This document shows, piece after piece, positions 43,864 through 52,503 of a DNA stretch of 64,000 nt. Source of the stretch: an uncultured Gemmatimonadota bacterium (GTDB lineage Bacteria; Gemmatimonadota; Gemmatimonadetes; Longimicrobiales; Longimicrobiaceae). The stretch is from positions 62,001 through 126,000 of the forward strand of contig CADCTW010000133.1 in assembly GCA_902805735.1 (NCBI GenBank), given 5' to 3'. The position numbers were made by a program, and so were the translations under genes. Each line of letters begins with the position of its first letter. The first letter of the stretch is position 1. The notes beneath the pieces are model-generated. The model ran no database searches. It saw only the letters and a list, made by a program, of their open reading frames with translations, and had not been told where the DNA came from.

Positions 43864-45165
43864 ATGGAGCGTCTGTCGATTCTTTGCCTTTGCGCACCGC
43901 TGACCGCGGCATTACTCCACGCCGCAAGCGCAAATACGTTGGAGAAAACGCCGGAGACGCGGGTGCAAGAGATTCGAACGGATAGCGCGCGCCGCTGTAC
44001 CGCAAGCATCGTCTCACAGGAAAGGCTCAGTGTAACTGGCGGCCACGAGATCTACGTTGAGCCTGTGACACTCGCGGCAGTTGGTGGTGACGTCTTATTA
44101 GCAGGGTCACCTGCCTTCCTGTGGGACACCACAAAGACGGACGACGCGCGCCGACAGCAAAACCGTCGGATACTTGGGGTTGTGATCCACCATGACGGGC
44201 ACAACACGATCGTTCCCTCTCCGATCGACGCGAAGCTGATCCTCGGCATCAGGGCCGTCGGAATTCAGAACAACACGTGGGCGGTTGTCTTTGCAGAGTC
44301 GAAGCCCTGGGTGGGCAGTACGCCGCCGGACACCGCAGATCGCGTATGGTTCGGAGTTTATAATGGCTCGCGCTGGAGCACGCTAGAGCAAATTCCGCTT
44401 CCGCATGGGGTACGTGTACACCCGCTGCGAGGGTCGGGGCTTGTGAGACAGGGCGACACACTGTTTTGGGCAGTGCGAACCACCACTGAAGCTCGCGCTT
44501 CGGAGGTGGTGGTGTTCCGCAGGGAAGGTGCGCGATGGTTTTCTGATACCGTGCCAACGCGCGATGCAACTGATCTTGCGCTGGCGTACTCTGGTTCTCT
44601 CGGGGCGGTCCTGGCAGTCGTTCAACCAGATACTTCGGTGACGGAAGATAACGGCTCATTGTATTTGTACGCTCGGCAGGCGCGGTGGATGGCCCTCCGC
44701 CGAGTTGTCTCTGGTGAGAAAGACGCCACGTACGCACCGACTCTGAGATTCACGCGCACACACGGGGTGTTGAGTTGGTCGGCGCTGACCCAAACTCGCT
44801 CAAGAGTTCGTCGCGAGTCGCGTGCTGCCACTCTGGATGCGGCGGCCCAGCCACAGAGTCGCTTTACCGTGGATCCGCAGATATTGGATGTCTCGATTCC
44901 CGTGGAGTCCAGCGGTAGTACACACCTTTGGATCACTGATCACGCTGGGGGAGACGGCACCCGACAAGAGCTTCGCTTCGTTGCTGGATTCGATGCAGTC
45001 ACATCGACGGTTGGCGTACTCCCGAACCCCTATGCAGGGTATTTCGGTGCTGTATCTGCCCTGCCTGGCCATGTGATCATCGCCGGACCAATCATTGATC
45101 GCACGCAACGTAGAGTTCTCTCGCTCGTGATACGCGCCAGGGTTGTATGTGGTGCGCTGCATTAG
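43864..45165 (+). CDS. secreted ~433-aa paralogue B, function unknown
   Basis: A 433-aa exported protein (signal LCAPLTAALLHAASA), AGGAGA site before ATG 43864. Diverged paralogue of 39840 and 48185, sharing 'LGVVIH', 'WAVVFAESK', 'VWFGVYNGSRW', 'LAVVQPD' and the C-terminal 'IRARVVC'. It is less GC-rich than neighbouring DNA. Follows the frameshifted TPR-like gene and precedes a lipoprotein. Unknown function. Confidence 0.7.
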   Translation: MERLSILCLCAPLTAALLHAASANTLEKTPETRVQEIRTDSARRCTASIVSQERLSVTGGHEIYVEPVTLAAVGGDVLLAGSPAFLWDTTKTDDARRQQNRRILGVVIHHDGHNTIVPSPIDAKLILGIRAVGIQNNTWAVVFAESKPWVGSTPPDTADRVWFGVYNGSRWSTLEQIPLPHGVRVHPLRGSGLVRQGDTLFWAVRTTTEARASEVVVFRREGARWFSDTVPTRDATDLALAYSGSLGAVLAVVQPDTSVTEDNGSLYLYARQARWMALRRVVSGEKDATYAPTLRFTRTHGVLSWSALTQTRSRVRRESRAATLDAAAQPQSRFTVDPQILDVSIPVESSGSTHLWITDHAGGDGTRQELRFVAGFDAVTSTVGVLPNPYAGYFGAVSALPGHVIIAGPIIDRTQRRVLSLVIRARVVCGALH

Positions 45166-45233
45166 GGAGAGAAAGGAAAGGTGCGACCTCGACCGAAGTC
45201 GCACGTTTGCCCCCGCACAACAGGAGCGTGAGT

Positions 45234-46016
45234 ATGCGGAATCTGCTGCGACGATTGACAATTCTTGTCGTTGCGATTTCCTCCGTGGGCTGCACCGACA
45301 CGGTGGGCTCGCCCGGGCCGAGCGTCAGACCGACTCTTTCGTCCTCCCCACCGGAGGGTGCGCCGCCGGAGTTCAGCACCATACCGATCATTTTCGACAC
45401 CTGGCTGGACGTCGGCTTTCTGACCAGCAACCCGCGGGCGTACGCCGGGGGGAGCATGAACTTCTGGGGGTCGCACGGCAAGGTGGACGTTACGCTCACC
45501 GTGCGGGAAGGCAGCTCTGTGGTGGAAACGAGAACCACAAATGCGGAGGACTTTCGATATTACCCGTGGCGCCGAACCCTGTTCAACCATGGCAACACAC
45601 TCTCCCTGGGAGCGACGTGCGGCCATACCGCGAGTGGGTACGCGAGCTTCTCCGCTTGGCACGAGTACCTCGGTGACACTTGGGGCCGAACCACTGTTCC
45701 GGTTACCAAGTCGAAGCGGCAGGGGGAGTGTACTTCGTGCACTGGAAGTCTCGTCGTCGAGTACGACCCCTATGCCGAGGGTCCGGAGGAAGGTGATTGC
45801 GGCGGGGACGACGGTAGCGGATCGGGAGAAGGATCAGGTACCCAGTTCTCTCCTGGAGACTCTACGGGTGGAGAGACAGTCGACTGGAGCACTGGGAAAG
45901 GAAACGGGGGATCGAGTCAGTGTGGCCAGGACGCAGTGGTCGAGTACGTCTGCATTGACTTCATGACCGAAGAAGGATGGAAGGAGTGGAGCTGCGGATA
46001 CGTCACAACCTGCTAA
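45234..46016 (+). CDS. lipoprotein with Gly/Ser/Asp-rich tail, unknown
   Basis: A 260-aa protein from ATG 45234 with lipobox SSVGC at ~residue 20. The first part after a Pro/Ser linker is beta-rich with Trp; later CTSCTG and a Gly/Ser/Glu/Asp-rich stretch (GDDGSGSGEGSGTQF) precede a C-terminal Cys-containing segment ending VTTC. Five or six Cys suggest disulfides after export. Between paralogue B and the next small exported protein. No family recognised. Confidence 0.6.
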   Translation: MRNLLRRLTILVVAISSVGCTDTVGSPGPSVRPTLSSSPPEGAPPEFSTIPIIFDTWLDVGFLTSNPRAYAGGSMNFWGSHGKVDVTLTVREGSSVVETRTTNAEDFRYYPWRRTLFNHGNTLSLGATCGHTASGYASFSAWHEYLGDTWGRTTVPVTKSKRQGECTSCTGSLVVEYDPYAEGPEEGDCGGDDGSGSGEGSGTQFSPGDSTGGETVDWSTGKGNGGSSQCGQDAVVEYVCIDFMTEEGWKEWSCGYVTTC

Positions 46017-46033
46017 CACCTCGGGAGATACCT

Positions 46034-46501
46034 ATGATGAAGATGACAACTACCCTCATTGCAAGCGTGCTCGTGCTGATCTCCACAGTCCCGGCAACGG
46101 CACAACAGCAGCGTAGCAACACCTCGCCACTACGGGTGCCAACCATGGTTGTGCTGGTCGATTCGATCCAGCAACCGGATGCTCCTTACGTGATCGTGCG
46201 CCGTCCTGGCAGAGCGCCGGCTGATCTGATCCTCTTGCGGTCGGGAGCTGGCCCCAACGAGTTCTCCGACGCGGTGCGGGGTCTCCTCACGGCGCGGTTC
46301 GCTGACGGTGACATCGCGCGCACCGCGGCTACGTTCCGTGTGAGGCCAAATCGCCCGAACGCAACTCCCCGGGCCGCATTCCCGTGGGCCCCGCGCGTGG
46401 TAAATGACCTGCGCCGGGCTCAGTTACGTGAGATGCATGGGCTCGGCCGCGTCCGGGCCGTGCAGATCTGGCTACCCGCGCAAGGAGCCGGGGAGGGCTA
46501 A
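46034..46501 (+). CDS. small exported protein, unknown
   Basis: A 155-aa protein with a clear signal peptide (LIASVLVLISTVPATAQQQ). The mature part is beta-strand/helix mixed and Arg-rich (TFRVRPNRPNATPR). Same strand and 17 bp after the lipoprotein gene, likely one operon. Function unknown. Confidence 0.6.
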   Translation: MMKMTTTLIASVLVLISTVPATAQQQRSNTSPLRVPTMVVLVDSIQQPDAPYVIVRRPGRAPADLILLRSGAGPNEFSDAVRGLLTARFADGDIARTAATFRVRPNRPNATPRAAFPWAPRVVNDLRRAQLREMHGLGRVRAVQIWLPAQGAGEG

Positions 46502-46689
46502 GCCGCGTAGGTAATCGTCCCGTGCTTGAGCCCTGAAACGCCCACAGGGACAAGCGTGATACGTAGCGGCAATCCGTAGCAATTTCGGTCTGTATTTCGC
46601 AATGCGGTACTTGGGCGCCCTGGACGGGCTGAGTACGACTGGATGGCATGGGCTCGTCACGACACGCGGAAGCGGTGTACAGGAAAAGA

Positions 46690-46712
46690 GGCCGGCGGAA
46701 ATTCCGCCGGCC
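46690..46712 (-). terminator. rho-independent terminator of XRE gene
   Basis: 10-bp perfect stem (46690-46699 with 46703-46712), 3-nt loop; on the minus strand it is followed by CTCTTTTCC. Lies 20 bp after the stop of the minus-strand XRE gene. Confidence 0.75.
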
Positions 46713-46730
46713 TTGCGCCGTTACGCTGCC

Positions 46731-47141
46731 TTAATGGTTTCGACAGAACGCCTCCAGCAAGAGTGTGCTGCGCGTGTTCGGCTGAGTGTCACCTGCTTCC
46801 CAGGCCTGCAGAGACCCTTCGTCCGTACCAAGCTGGGAAGCTAATTCCTCCTGTGTCAGTCCGAGCTCCCGCCTCCGCCGGGCCACCTGCTGGCCCAGTG
46901 TGGCACCCTCCGGCTCCGGGTTGTATCCGAGCCAGGCGATCAGCTTCGGCCAGACCCTCAGATCGGGGAAGTTCCGCCCTCGCTCCCAGTTGTTCACGCT
47001 GGACATAGACACATCGAACCGTTCGGCAAGCTGCCGTTGGGTCAGTTGGTGATCGAGCCTCCCCTTTCTGATGTGATCTCCCACCGTGGCGAGCTCCTGT
47101 GGATAGAAGGTTGGGCGTTTTCGCGGTGAGCACCAGACCAC
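46731..47141 (-). CDS. double XRE helix-turn-helix regulator
   Basis: About 136 aa from a GTG near 47141 (the frame reads on through the comM repeat to 47657, which is only a shadow). Two HTH units: IRKGRLDHQLTQRQLAERFD…VNNWERGR and QVARRRRELGLTQEELASQL…LQAWEAGD. Both belong to the XRE class. Its 5' end lies next to the comM repeat boundary at 47158, so the natural N-terminus or promoter may have been lost. Probably a repressor carried with this duplicated segment. Confidence 0.7.
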   Translation of the reverse strand: MVWCSPRKRPTFYPQELATVGDHIRKGRLDHQLTQRQLAERFDVSMSSVNNWERGRNFPDLRVWPKLIAWLGYNPEPEGATLGQQVARRRRELGLTQEELASQLGTDEGSLQAWEAGDTQPNTRSTLLLEAFCRNH

Positions 47142-47158
47142 ATTAGGGCAACGCAGGG

Positions 47159-47645
47159 GTGCCCGTGTGGCCATCACGGCGATGCCCAGCGGCACTGCAC
47201 CTGCTCGCCGCAGGCGGTGCAGCGGTACATGGCCCGCGTCAGCGGCCCCCTCCTGGACCGCATCGACCTGCACGTGGAAGTTCCCGCCGTTCCCTTCCGC
47301 GAGCTGACGGATGGGCGCGCGGGCGAGCCCTCGGAGGCCATCCGCGAGCGGGTGCGGCGCGCGAGAGAGGTGCAGCTCACCCGCTTCGCCAAGCGCCCGG
47401 ACGTGCACGCCAACGCCCACATGTCCCCGCGCGACCTCCACCACTTCTGCCGCATCGGCGAGGCGGGCGACGCGCTCCTGCGCACCGCCATCGCCCGCCT
47501 GGGCTTCTCCGTCCGCGCCTACCACCGCGTCCTCAAGATTGCCCGCACCATCGCCGACCTCGAGGGCGCGGCGGAGATCGGGACGGCGCACGTGTCGGAA
47601 GCGATCCAGTACCGCTCGCTGGACCGAGGGGCAGCTGGACAATAG
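47159..47645 (+). pseudogene. comM 3'-end fragment (direct repeat copy 2)
   Basis: Repeat of 39052-39535: starts sharply at GTGCCCGTG within the family motif NPCPCG and runs to the comM stop with one extra codon (Gln). No start codon or N-terminal domain, so not functional alone. Nearly all differences from copy 1 are synonymous, i.e. the two copies evolved under protein-level selection, as if from two working comM genes. Confidence 0.9.
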
Positions 47646-47763
47646 CGCACCCAACAACCTGTCCGAAAAAATACATATCTATTTGTATCTTTTCTCGCAC
47701 GCTCACTCCGTCTATCTTCCGGCGTGAAAGGGAGAGAGGGGTGCGCGAGATGGTTCACGAGGG

Positions 47764-48024
47764 ATGCGGATGGAAACCAGCTATGAGTTCGCGACAGTCA
47801 CGCGGATCTCTGACAAATCCCGATCCTGCTACTTGGCGGCGCCTCCGCTTCTGCGTTCGGATGAAAACGTCGAGGGAGGCGGGATCATCGATGAGCTACC
47901 CGCACAGATCGGCCTCCTGCTATGGAGGTCATTCCGCATGGTGATGCGATGGGCGAGTGAGCCAGAGAGCCGCGCAGAAGCCTTTGACGCGAGTCTTAAG
48001 AAGCAGCGCGAAGCACATGCTTGA
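47764..48024 (+). pseudogene. N-terminal remnant of TPR-like paralogue
   Basis: An 86-aa frame whose middle (LLRSDENVEGGGIIDELPAQ IGLLLWRSFR) aligns with the start of the gene at 42479 (LLRAPGELIDGDSVLSEFTG ATGLVLWQGLR). The TPR part is absent. It sits before paralogue C, as the intact-length copy sits before paralogue B. Confidence 0.55.
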
Positions 48025-48184
48025 GTGCCGCCGTCCGGGCTGATGTGCCTACCTATTGATCAAGTGAGCGGTACACATCCCGACAAACATTCCGACACCA
48101 CGGGCCCCTCGCGGTGAACCAACTGATCGGATGCATTCTGTGGGGCGGCGACAATCGTAGGTGACCACCAACGACAGCACCCTA

Positions 48185-49489
48185 ATGAGACTGATACGCC
48201 GAGTGTCGAGGAATCCCGTGTCTATCGTGCTCTTCGCGAGCTTATTGGCGCTCGCCGGGTGTGCGCACACCCACGTCGCGGGTTCCCCCGTGATGCCCGG
48301 CACCACGCCCCAGTGCACGATTGCTGAGGTGTCTCGCGGGAAACTCCTGGACCCTCGCGGACGCCAGGTCTACATCCAACCGGTTGTGGCGGTGCCGAAC
48401 AGACGCGGCGAGCTACTCCTCGCGGGCGAGCGTAACTACGTGTTCGGCAGAGAGGGCGGCGGGCAATGGACGAGGGCGACCGAGGATAGCCTGCTGGGCG
48501 CGATCGTCCCCACGGCCGGCCCGGCGCAACTCGTCCGTTCGCCGATCCCCACCCAGTTCCTTGGGAGTGTCCGCGCGGTCGCGCGAGACGACGGAACTTG
48601 GTCCGTTGTATTCGCGGAACTGAAGCACGCGGGCGCGGAGCGTTCAGACTCAGTCGCGAGACTCTGGTACGGAGTCCTCGATGGGTCGCGCTGGGCTACT
48701 CTGGAGGTGATACCGGTTCCGCCACATGGGTCAATTCGAAGGGTTGGCGCGTCGGCTCCGGTGGAGACGAGTGATTTGTTCTCGTGGGCTGTGATCCTCT
48801 CTACCGCGGAACATCCCGGTGACGTACTAGTCCTCCAGCGTAAACAGGGTCGTTGGTCGCATGAAGTCGTCCCGACGGTGTTCGCCTCCTATGCTGCGAT
48901 CGCGTACCCACCCGGGTCGGAACCCCTCCTCGCCGTCGTTCAGCCAGATCTGGAGTTACCGAGTGACGGGAACTCGCTATTCCTCTGGACCCGGCAACCT
49001 AGTTGGACGAGAGCGGCCAAGCTGGTGGCGAGCCAGGAAGAAGCGGTCCACGACCCTCGTGTCGACTTCTCGGGAACGACAGGTACGCTGAGCTGGCTCG
49101 GTGATCGGGGCAGAAATGGTCAGCATGCCAGGACTATGGGCGGCACACCGTACGGGTTTGCGGGGCCAATTGTCACCCTCGACCTGGCGGTTGCACGTGG
49201 TAGTCGGCAGTCGACGGTGACGTTACGTGATGTCGGTCGCGTGTGGGTACTTGACCATCGTGGACAAAACGGGCTGAGCCACGAGATACGGTTCGTGGGG
49301 AGATCTGGTGACCAAGCCATGGCACTCGGAACATTGACGCACGCATTCCTGGGCGCGTTCGTCGCGGCCTCTCCACGTTTGGCGGAAATCATCCTCGCCG
49401 GAGGAGTTCAAGATTCACCGGGAAGCGCCGTGGCTACACTTGTGATCCGCACCCGAGTGCGCTGTTTGGCGCGATTCCGCTGGCGCTGA
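48185..49489 (+). CDS. lipoprotein paralogue C (~434 aa), function unknown
   Basis: A 434-aa protein from ATG 48185 (GTG 48161 is less likely) with lipobox LALAGC. Shares with the genes at 39840 and 43864 the segments 'LLAG', 'LGAIVPTAGPAQLVRSPIP', 'WSVVFAELK', 'ARLWYGVLDGSRW', 'LLAVVQPD', 'NSLFLWTRQ' and a terminal 'IRTRVRC'. Unlike A, its N-terminus is a lipoprotein signal. Probably a beta-propeller in the envelope. Unknown function. Confidence 0.7.
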   Translation: MRLIRRVSRNPVSIVLFASLLALAGCAHTHVAGSPVMPGTTPQCTIAEVSRGKLLDPRGRQVYIQPVVAVPNRRGELLLAGERNYVFGREGGGQWTRATEDSLLGAIVPTAGPAQLVRSPIPTQFLGSVRAVARDDGTWSVVFAELKHAGAERSDSVARLWYGVLDGSRWATLEVIPVPPHGSIRRVGASAPVETSDLFSWAVILSTAEHPGDVLVLQRKQGRWSHEVVPTVFASYAAIAYPPGSEPLLAVVQPDLELPSDGNSLFLWTRQPSWTRAAKLVASQEEAVHDPRVDFSGTTGTLSWLGDRGRNGQHARTMGGTPYGFAGPIVTLDLAVARGSRQSTVTLRDVGRVWVLDHRGQNGLSHEIRFVGRSGDQAMALGTLTHAFLGAFVAASPRLAEIILAGGVQDSPGSAVATLVIRTRVRCLARFRWR

Positions 49490-49572
49490 TACGGTGCACC
49501 GCGGATGCGGTGTGGAGCGAAAAGCGGGTTGAGGAGCTCGGGCGAGCCCTCAACCCGCTGCCGTTGTACGCG

Positions 49573-49986
49573 CTACCGATCGTGCTCGGCTGGCTGCTGG
49601 GCGGCGTCGCCCGCGATCAACTCGATGACACCACCGGCAACGACGCCGAGCCCTGCGCCGAGCGCGGTCCACGGCACCCGGCTGATCCAGCAGTCGTTGC
49701 AATCGTAGGTGAGTCCGAAGTACGTGCCTCCCACGATCCCGCCGAGCACCGGAAGCAGCCATGGCGGCCGTCGGCTATCGAGCGGTCCGGGGAACGCGGC
49801 AGAACGCAGATACGCTTCCTCCTGCCGTGAAGGCCACCGGCCCGCCCAGAGCTGCGATGAATCCGCGGGCAGCAGTAGAGAGCCTGCAGATGGTACTCGC
49901 GGTGTTTCAGCGCTGGTGGATTGTCCGGACGCGGTAGAGGACAACAGCACCAGAACGCACACCGACAGGATGCACAGAGATCGCAT
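49573..49986 (-). CDS. small exported membrane-associated protein, unknown
   Basis: A 137-aa protein from ATG 49986: signal peptide (LCILSVCVLVLLSSTASGQ), a middle region with two Cys (YDCNDCWIS), and two Gly-rich hydrophobic segments (LLPVLGGIVGGTYFG, ALGAGLGVVAGGVIELI) resembling glycine-zipper helices. No family recognised. Confidence 0.55.
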   Translation of the reverse strand: MRSLCILSVCVLVLLSSTASGQSTSAETPRVPSAGSLLLPADSSQLWAGRWPSRQEEAYLRSAAFPGPLDSRRPPWLLPVLGGIVGGTYFGLTYDCNDCWISRVPWTALGAGLGVVAGGVIELIAGDAAQQPAEHDR

Positions 49987-50199
49987 GTCATGCTCGAAGA
50001 TGGTTTGCGCGATGCTGCGTCCGAACCTACTCGTGTACAGTACGTTCAATTGTCCACGCCATGTCAGTTTGTCTCATTCTGGCGGTTGAAATGTCCCAGC
50101 GGGAGACGAGCCCTTACGCCGTCACCTCCTGTGTTTTCCTGCCCTTCGGCTTGGCGACGAGGCGGAGGCCGAGTCCCCCTCCAGGAGGCGGTGCTGACC

Positions 50200-50415
50200 C
50201 CGGAGTTCAGCGCGATGGGGCATGCGGTAGCTGTTGCCGCGGATCTTGACGATCTGGTAGTGATGCAGGAGCCGGTCGTCAGCGCGGCCGCCACGCCTCG
50301 TCGCCAAAGATCTCGCCCCACTCCTCGTAGCCCCTGTTGCTGGTCGGCACGGTGGAGGCGTGCTCGTACCTGCGGCTCATAGGCTGGAAGAAGAGCATGG
50401 CCCTGGTGCGTGAGA
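50200..50415 (-). pseudogene. IS21-family istB remnant
   Basis: Two frames together match the C-terminal half of IstB, the ATPase helper of IS21: SRRYEHASTVPTSNRGYEEW and IFGDEA in one frame, then DRLLHHYQIVKIRGNSYRMP in another. A frameshift near 50285 and missing N-terminus and partner transposase show it is dead. Confidence 0.7.
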
Positions 50416-50581
50416 CGGGCGGCTGCGGGCTTGCCAAACTCTTGCGAGGTGCGGGGTCCGCAGGCCCACTGGAGTCGCCGATCGTGCGACACGCGTGCGG
50501 CCCCCCCCCGAGCGCCGCTCCTTTCACCTGCGAGTTGAGCTTCACGGCCGCGCCCCCGCACGCGGCCTGGTCGGGGAGAGT

Positions 50582-50833
50582 TCATGCGGCGCCCAAACTC
50601 AGGCGCGGCAGCGTTGCGCCGAACTCCTCTGCGAGATGGCTCGCCCAGCGGAGTTGCTGCTCGAGCAGAGCGCGGCTCGGGGACTCGATGACGCGGTGCG
50701 CGATGAACTCGGCGGGATCATCCTCCGGCTCGTAGTCCTCGTCAGGAGAGGCATGCCAGCCCGGCGCGGCGAGCACCCGCTTCGTGAGCGAGCGGCGCCT
50801 CGCCTCGTCCTCGATGCGCCAGCCCACCTGCAA
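50582..50833 (-). CDS. small acidic protein, uncertain
   Basis: An 83-aa frame with an acidic middle (SPDEDYEPEDDPAEF) and a helical end. No family or clear ribosome-binding site. Could be real but is weakly supported. Confidence 0.25.
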   Translation of the reverse strand: MQVGWRIEDEARRRSLTKRVLAAPGWHASPDEDYEPEDDPAEFIAHRVIESPSRALLEQQLRWASHLAEEFGATLPRLSLGAA

Positions 50834-50943
50834 GCGGAGCCGGCGAGTCCAGCCCTGCTGCTGGGCGGTGCGTCATTGCGAGGAAAGCTGTCCCTGGAGA
50901 TTCTGGTTGCTCACGTGTGGTATCTAACGCAGCCGCCGAGCGC

Positions 50944-51615
50944 TTACGCTGAGTTGCGCGGAGCGTCAGCTCCAACGCGATGTTCGGGGGCGGATGCCCT
51001 CCGCTGCCGCCAGGGCGCATACACCAGGGCGCCAAGAAACACCGCCAGGGCAAGCATCCAGCGGCGGCGCACCTTCTGGGGCAAGCTTCGGTCTCGAAGC
51101 AGAACAATCCAGCTCGAGATCCACAGCAGCAGGAAGAGCGCCCGTCCCCCCCAGGCCACGATGCCTGGCGGGGCATCGTGGCCGAATGCGTCGAGGAAAC
51201 GCGCTCCCACAGTATGGGGCCAAAGTACCGCGAGCAGGCCAAATGTGAAGTAGATGACGTTCGCCGCGGCCAGGAACGCCCCCATCGTCGCGTATACGGC
51301 GTTCAGCAGGCGGATGCGACCGCCCTGGTCAGGTGCATGGCTGCGCAGAGAGATGGCCGTCAGCATCCAACCGCCGACCGAGCCCAGTCCGCCGAGCAAG
51401 AACCCGGACCGGCGGCTGCGGCCGACGCGAGTGGCGATCTTGGCCCCGATCCAGCCAGAGACTGCCACACTTGGAACGAGGATTAGACAAACGAGGATAA
51501 ATGCAGCCACGGTCGATAGCGGATAGTCATAGCGGCGAAAGGTTTGAGCCAGGCTGCGGCGCGCAGTTCGGCAGACTAATGTCGCCGCGCCGAAAGCAAT
51601 CCGTGAGCGCGGCAT
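50944..51615 (-). CDS. integral membrane protein, function unknown
   Basis: About 223 aa from ATG 51615. Four to five hydrophobic segments (STVAAFILVCLILVPSVAV, SGFLLGGLGSVGGWMLTAI, AFLAAANVIYFTFGLLAVLW, GGRALFLLLWISSWIVLL, WMLALAVFLGALVYA). Basic loops between them suggest a small inner-membrane protein. No family recognised. Divergent from the thermonuclease gene. Confidence 0.55.
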   Translation of the reverse strand: MPRSRIAFGAATLVCRTARRSLAQTFRRYDYPLSTVAAFILVCLILVPSVAVSGWIGAKIATRVGRSRRSGFLLGGLGSVGGWMLTAISLRSHAPDQGGRIRLLNAVYATMGAFLAAANVIYFTFGLLAVLWPHTVGARFLDAFGHDAPPGIVAWGGRALFLLLWISSWIVLLRDRSLPQKVRRRWMLALAVFLGALVYAPWRQRRASAPEHRVGADAPRNSA

Positions 51616-51744
51616 CTCGGGCGGTAACCTCGCCAACCGAGAGCAGAAGATCGAGGAAAAGGTCCGGTTGGCATGGCTGGCCCGGCTGTTGCCGCCGCGT
51701 GGAGGGGCCAACGCCATCCTCCTCCACCTCGAGACTCCACGCTC

Positions 51745-52380
51745 ATGCCCCGACGGAGACGGCGAAGCCGCCTCGCGATCGTCCCGCTCGTGGTCCTTCT
51801 GATCTCGCTGTGGTTGGCGGAGCGCAGCGCTTCGGGACCTGAACCTCGCCCCGATCAGGGTGCCCAGCCGCGTACTCCAGCGGAGTCGCCGCGCGAGCGG
51901 CCAAGCAAAGTGGAGCCCCCCAGTCGTGCGCCGGCGCGGGGGCTTCCCTGCACGGTAGACGCCGTGCCGGACGGCGACACCCTCCGGTGCACCGATGGGA
52001 CGCGCGTTCGGCTCCTCTCCATCGACACGCCAGAACTCGCGCAGAAGCCGCACGGCGCCAGCGCGCGCGACGCGCTCAGGGCGGTTGCCGGGCGCGGAAC
52101 GCGCCTCACACTCGAGACCGACGTGCGCGAGAGGGACCGATACGGGCGGATCCTCGCCTATGCCTACGACTCAGACGGCCGGATGCTCAACGAGGAGATG
52201 GCGCGGGCCGGATACGCGGTGGCGCTCGTCTACCCTCCAAATGTGCGGCATGAGGCGCGGATCCGCGCCGCGGTCGCGGAAGCCCGCGCGCAGGGCCGCG
52301 GCCTCTGGGCAACGGATGGCTTCGTATGCGCGCCCAGGGACTACCGTGCCGGGCGGTGCAGTGGGAAAGGGCGCCGCTAA
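51745..52380 (+). CDS. exported thermonuclease (SNase family)
   Basis: A 211-aa protein from ATG 51745: Arg-rich n-region and hydrophobic signal/anchor (LAIVPLVVLLISLWLAE), a Pro/Arg linker, then the staphylococcal-nuclease fold: VPDGDTLRC, VRLLSIDTPEL, DRYGRILAYAY, LNEEMARAGYA, with the catalytic Arg/Asp/Glu positions conserved, and a Cys pair near the end. Degrades DNA/RNA outside the cytoplasm, for scavenging or surface defence. Followed by a strong terminator. Confidence 0.85.
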   Translation: MPRRRRRSRLAIVPLVVLLISLWLAERSASGPEPRPDQGAQPRTPAESPRERPSKVEPPSRAPARGLPCTVDAVPDGDTLRCTDGTRVRLLSIDTPELAQKPHGASARDALRAVAGRGTRLTLETDVRERDRYGRILAYAYDSDGRMLNEEMARAGYAVALVYPPNVRHEARIRAAVAEARAQGRGLWATDGFVCAPRDYRAGRCSGKGRR

Positions 52381-52466
52381 ACAGCCTCGCACGGCCGAGT
52401 CGCACGTGTTCCCATGGGCCCGGCTGACCCGTCGGCCCGCAGGCAGCCTTTCCCCTGGCCGACGCA

Positions 52467-52492
52467 GGCGCCCCCGCACTCGCGGGGGCGCC
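52467..52492. terminator. hairpin terminator between convergent genes
   Basis: Perfect 11-bp stem (52467-52477 with 52482-52492) and tetraloop between the thermonuclease and the convergent amidase gene. Confidence 0.65.
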
Positions 52493-52503
52493 TTCGTGCC
52501 GCC

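Noticed and set aside
46731-47657. 308-codon minus-strand ORF extending through the comM repeat
   Set aside because: The part inside 47159-47645 is antisense to comM; only the double-XRE part is kept.
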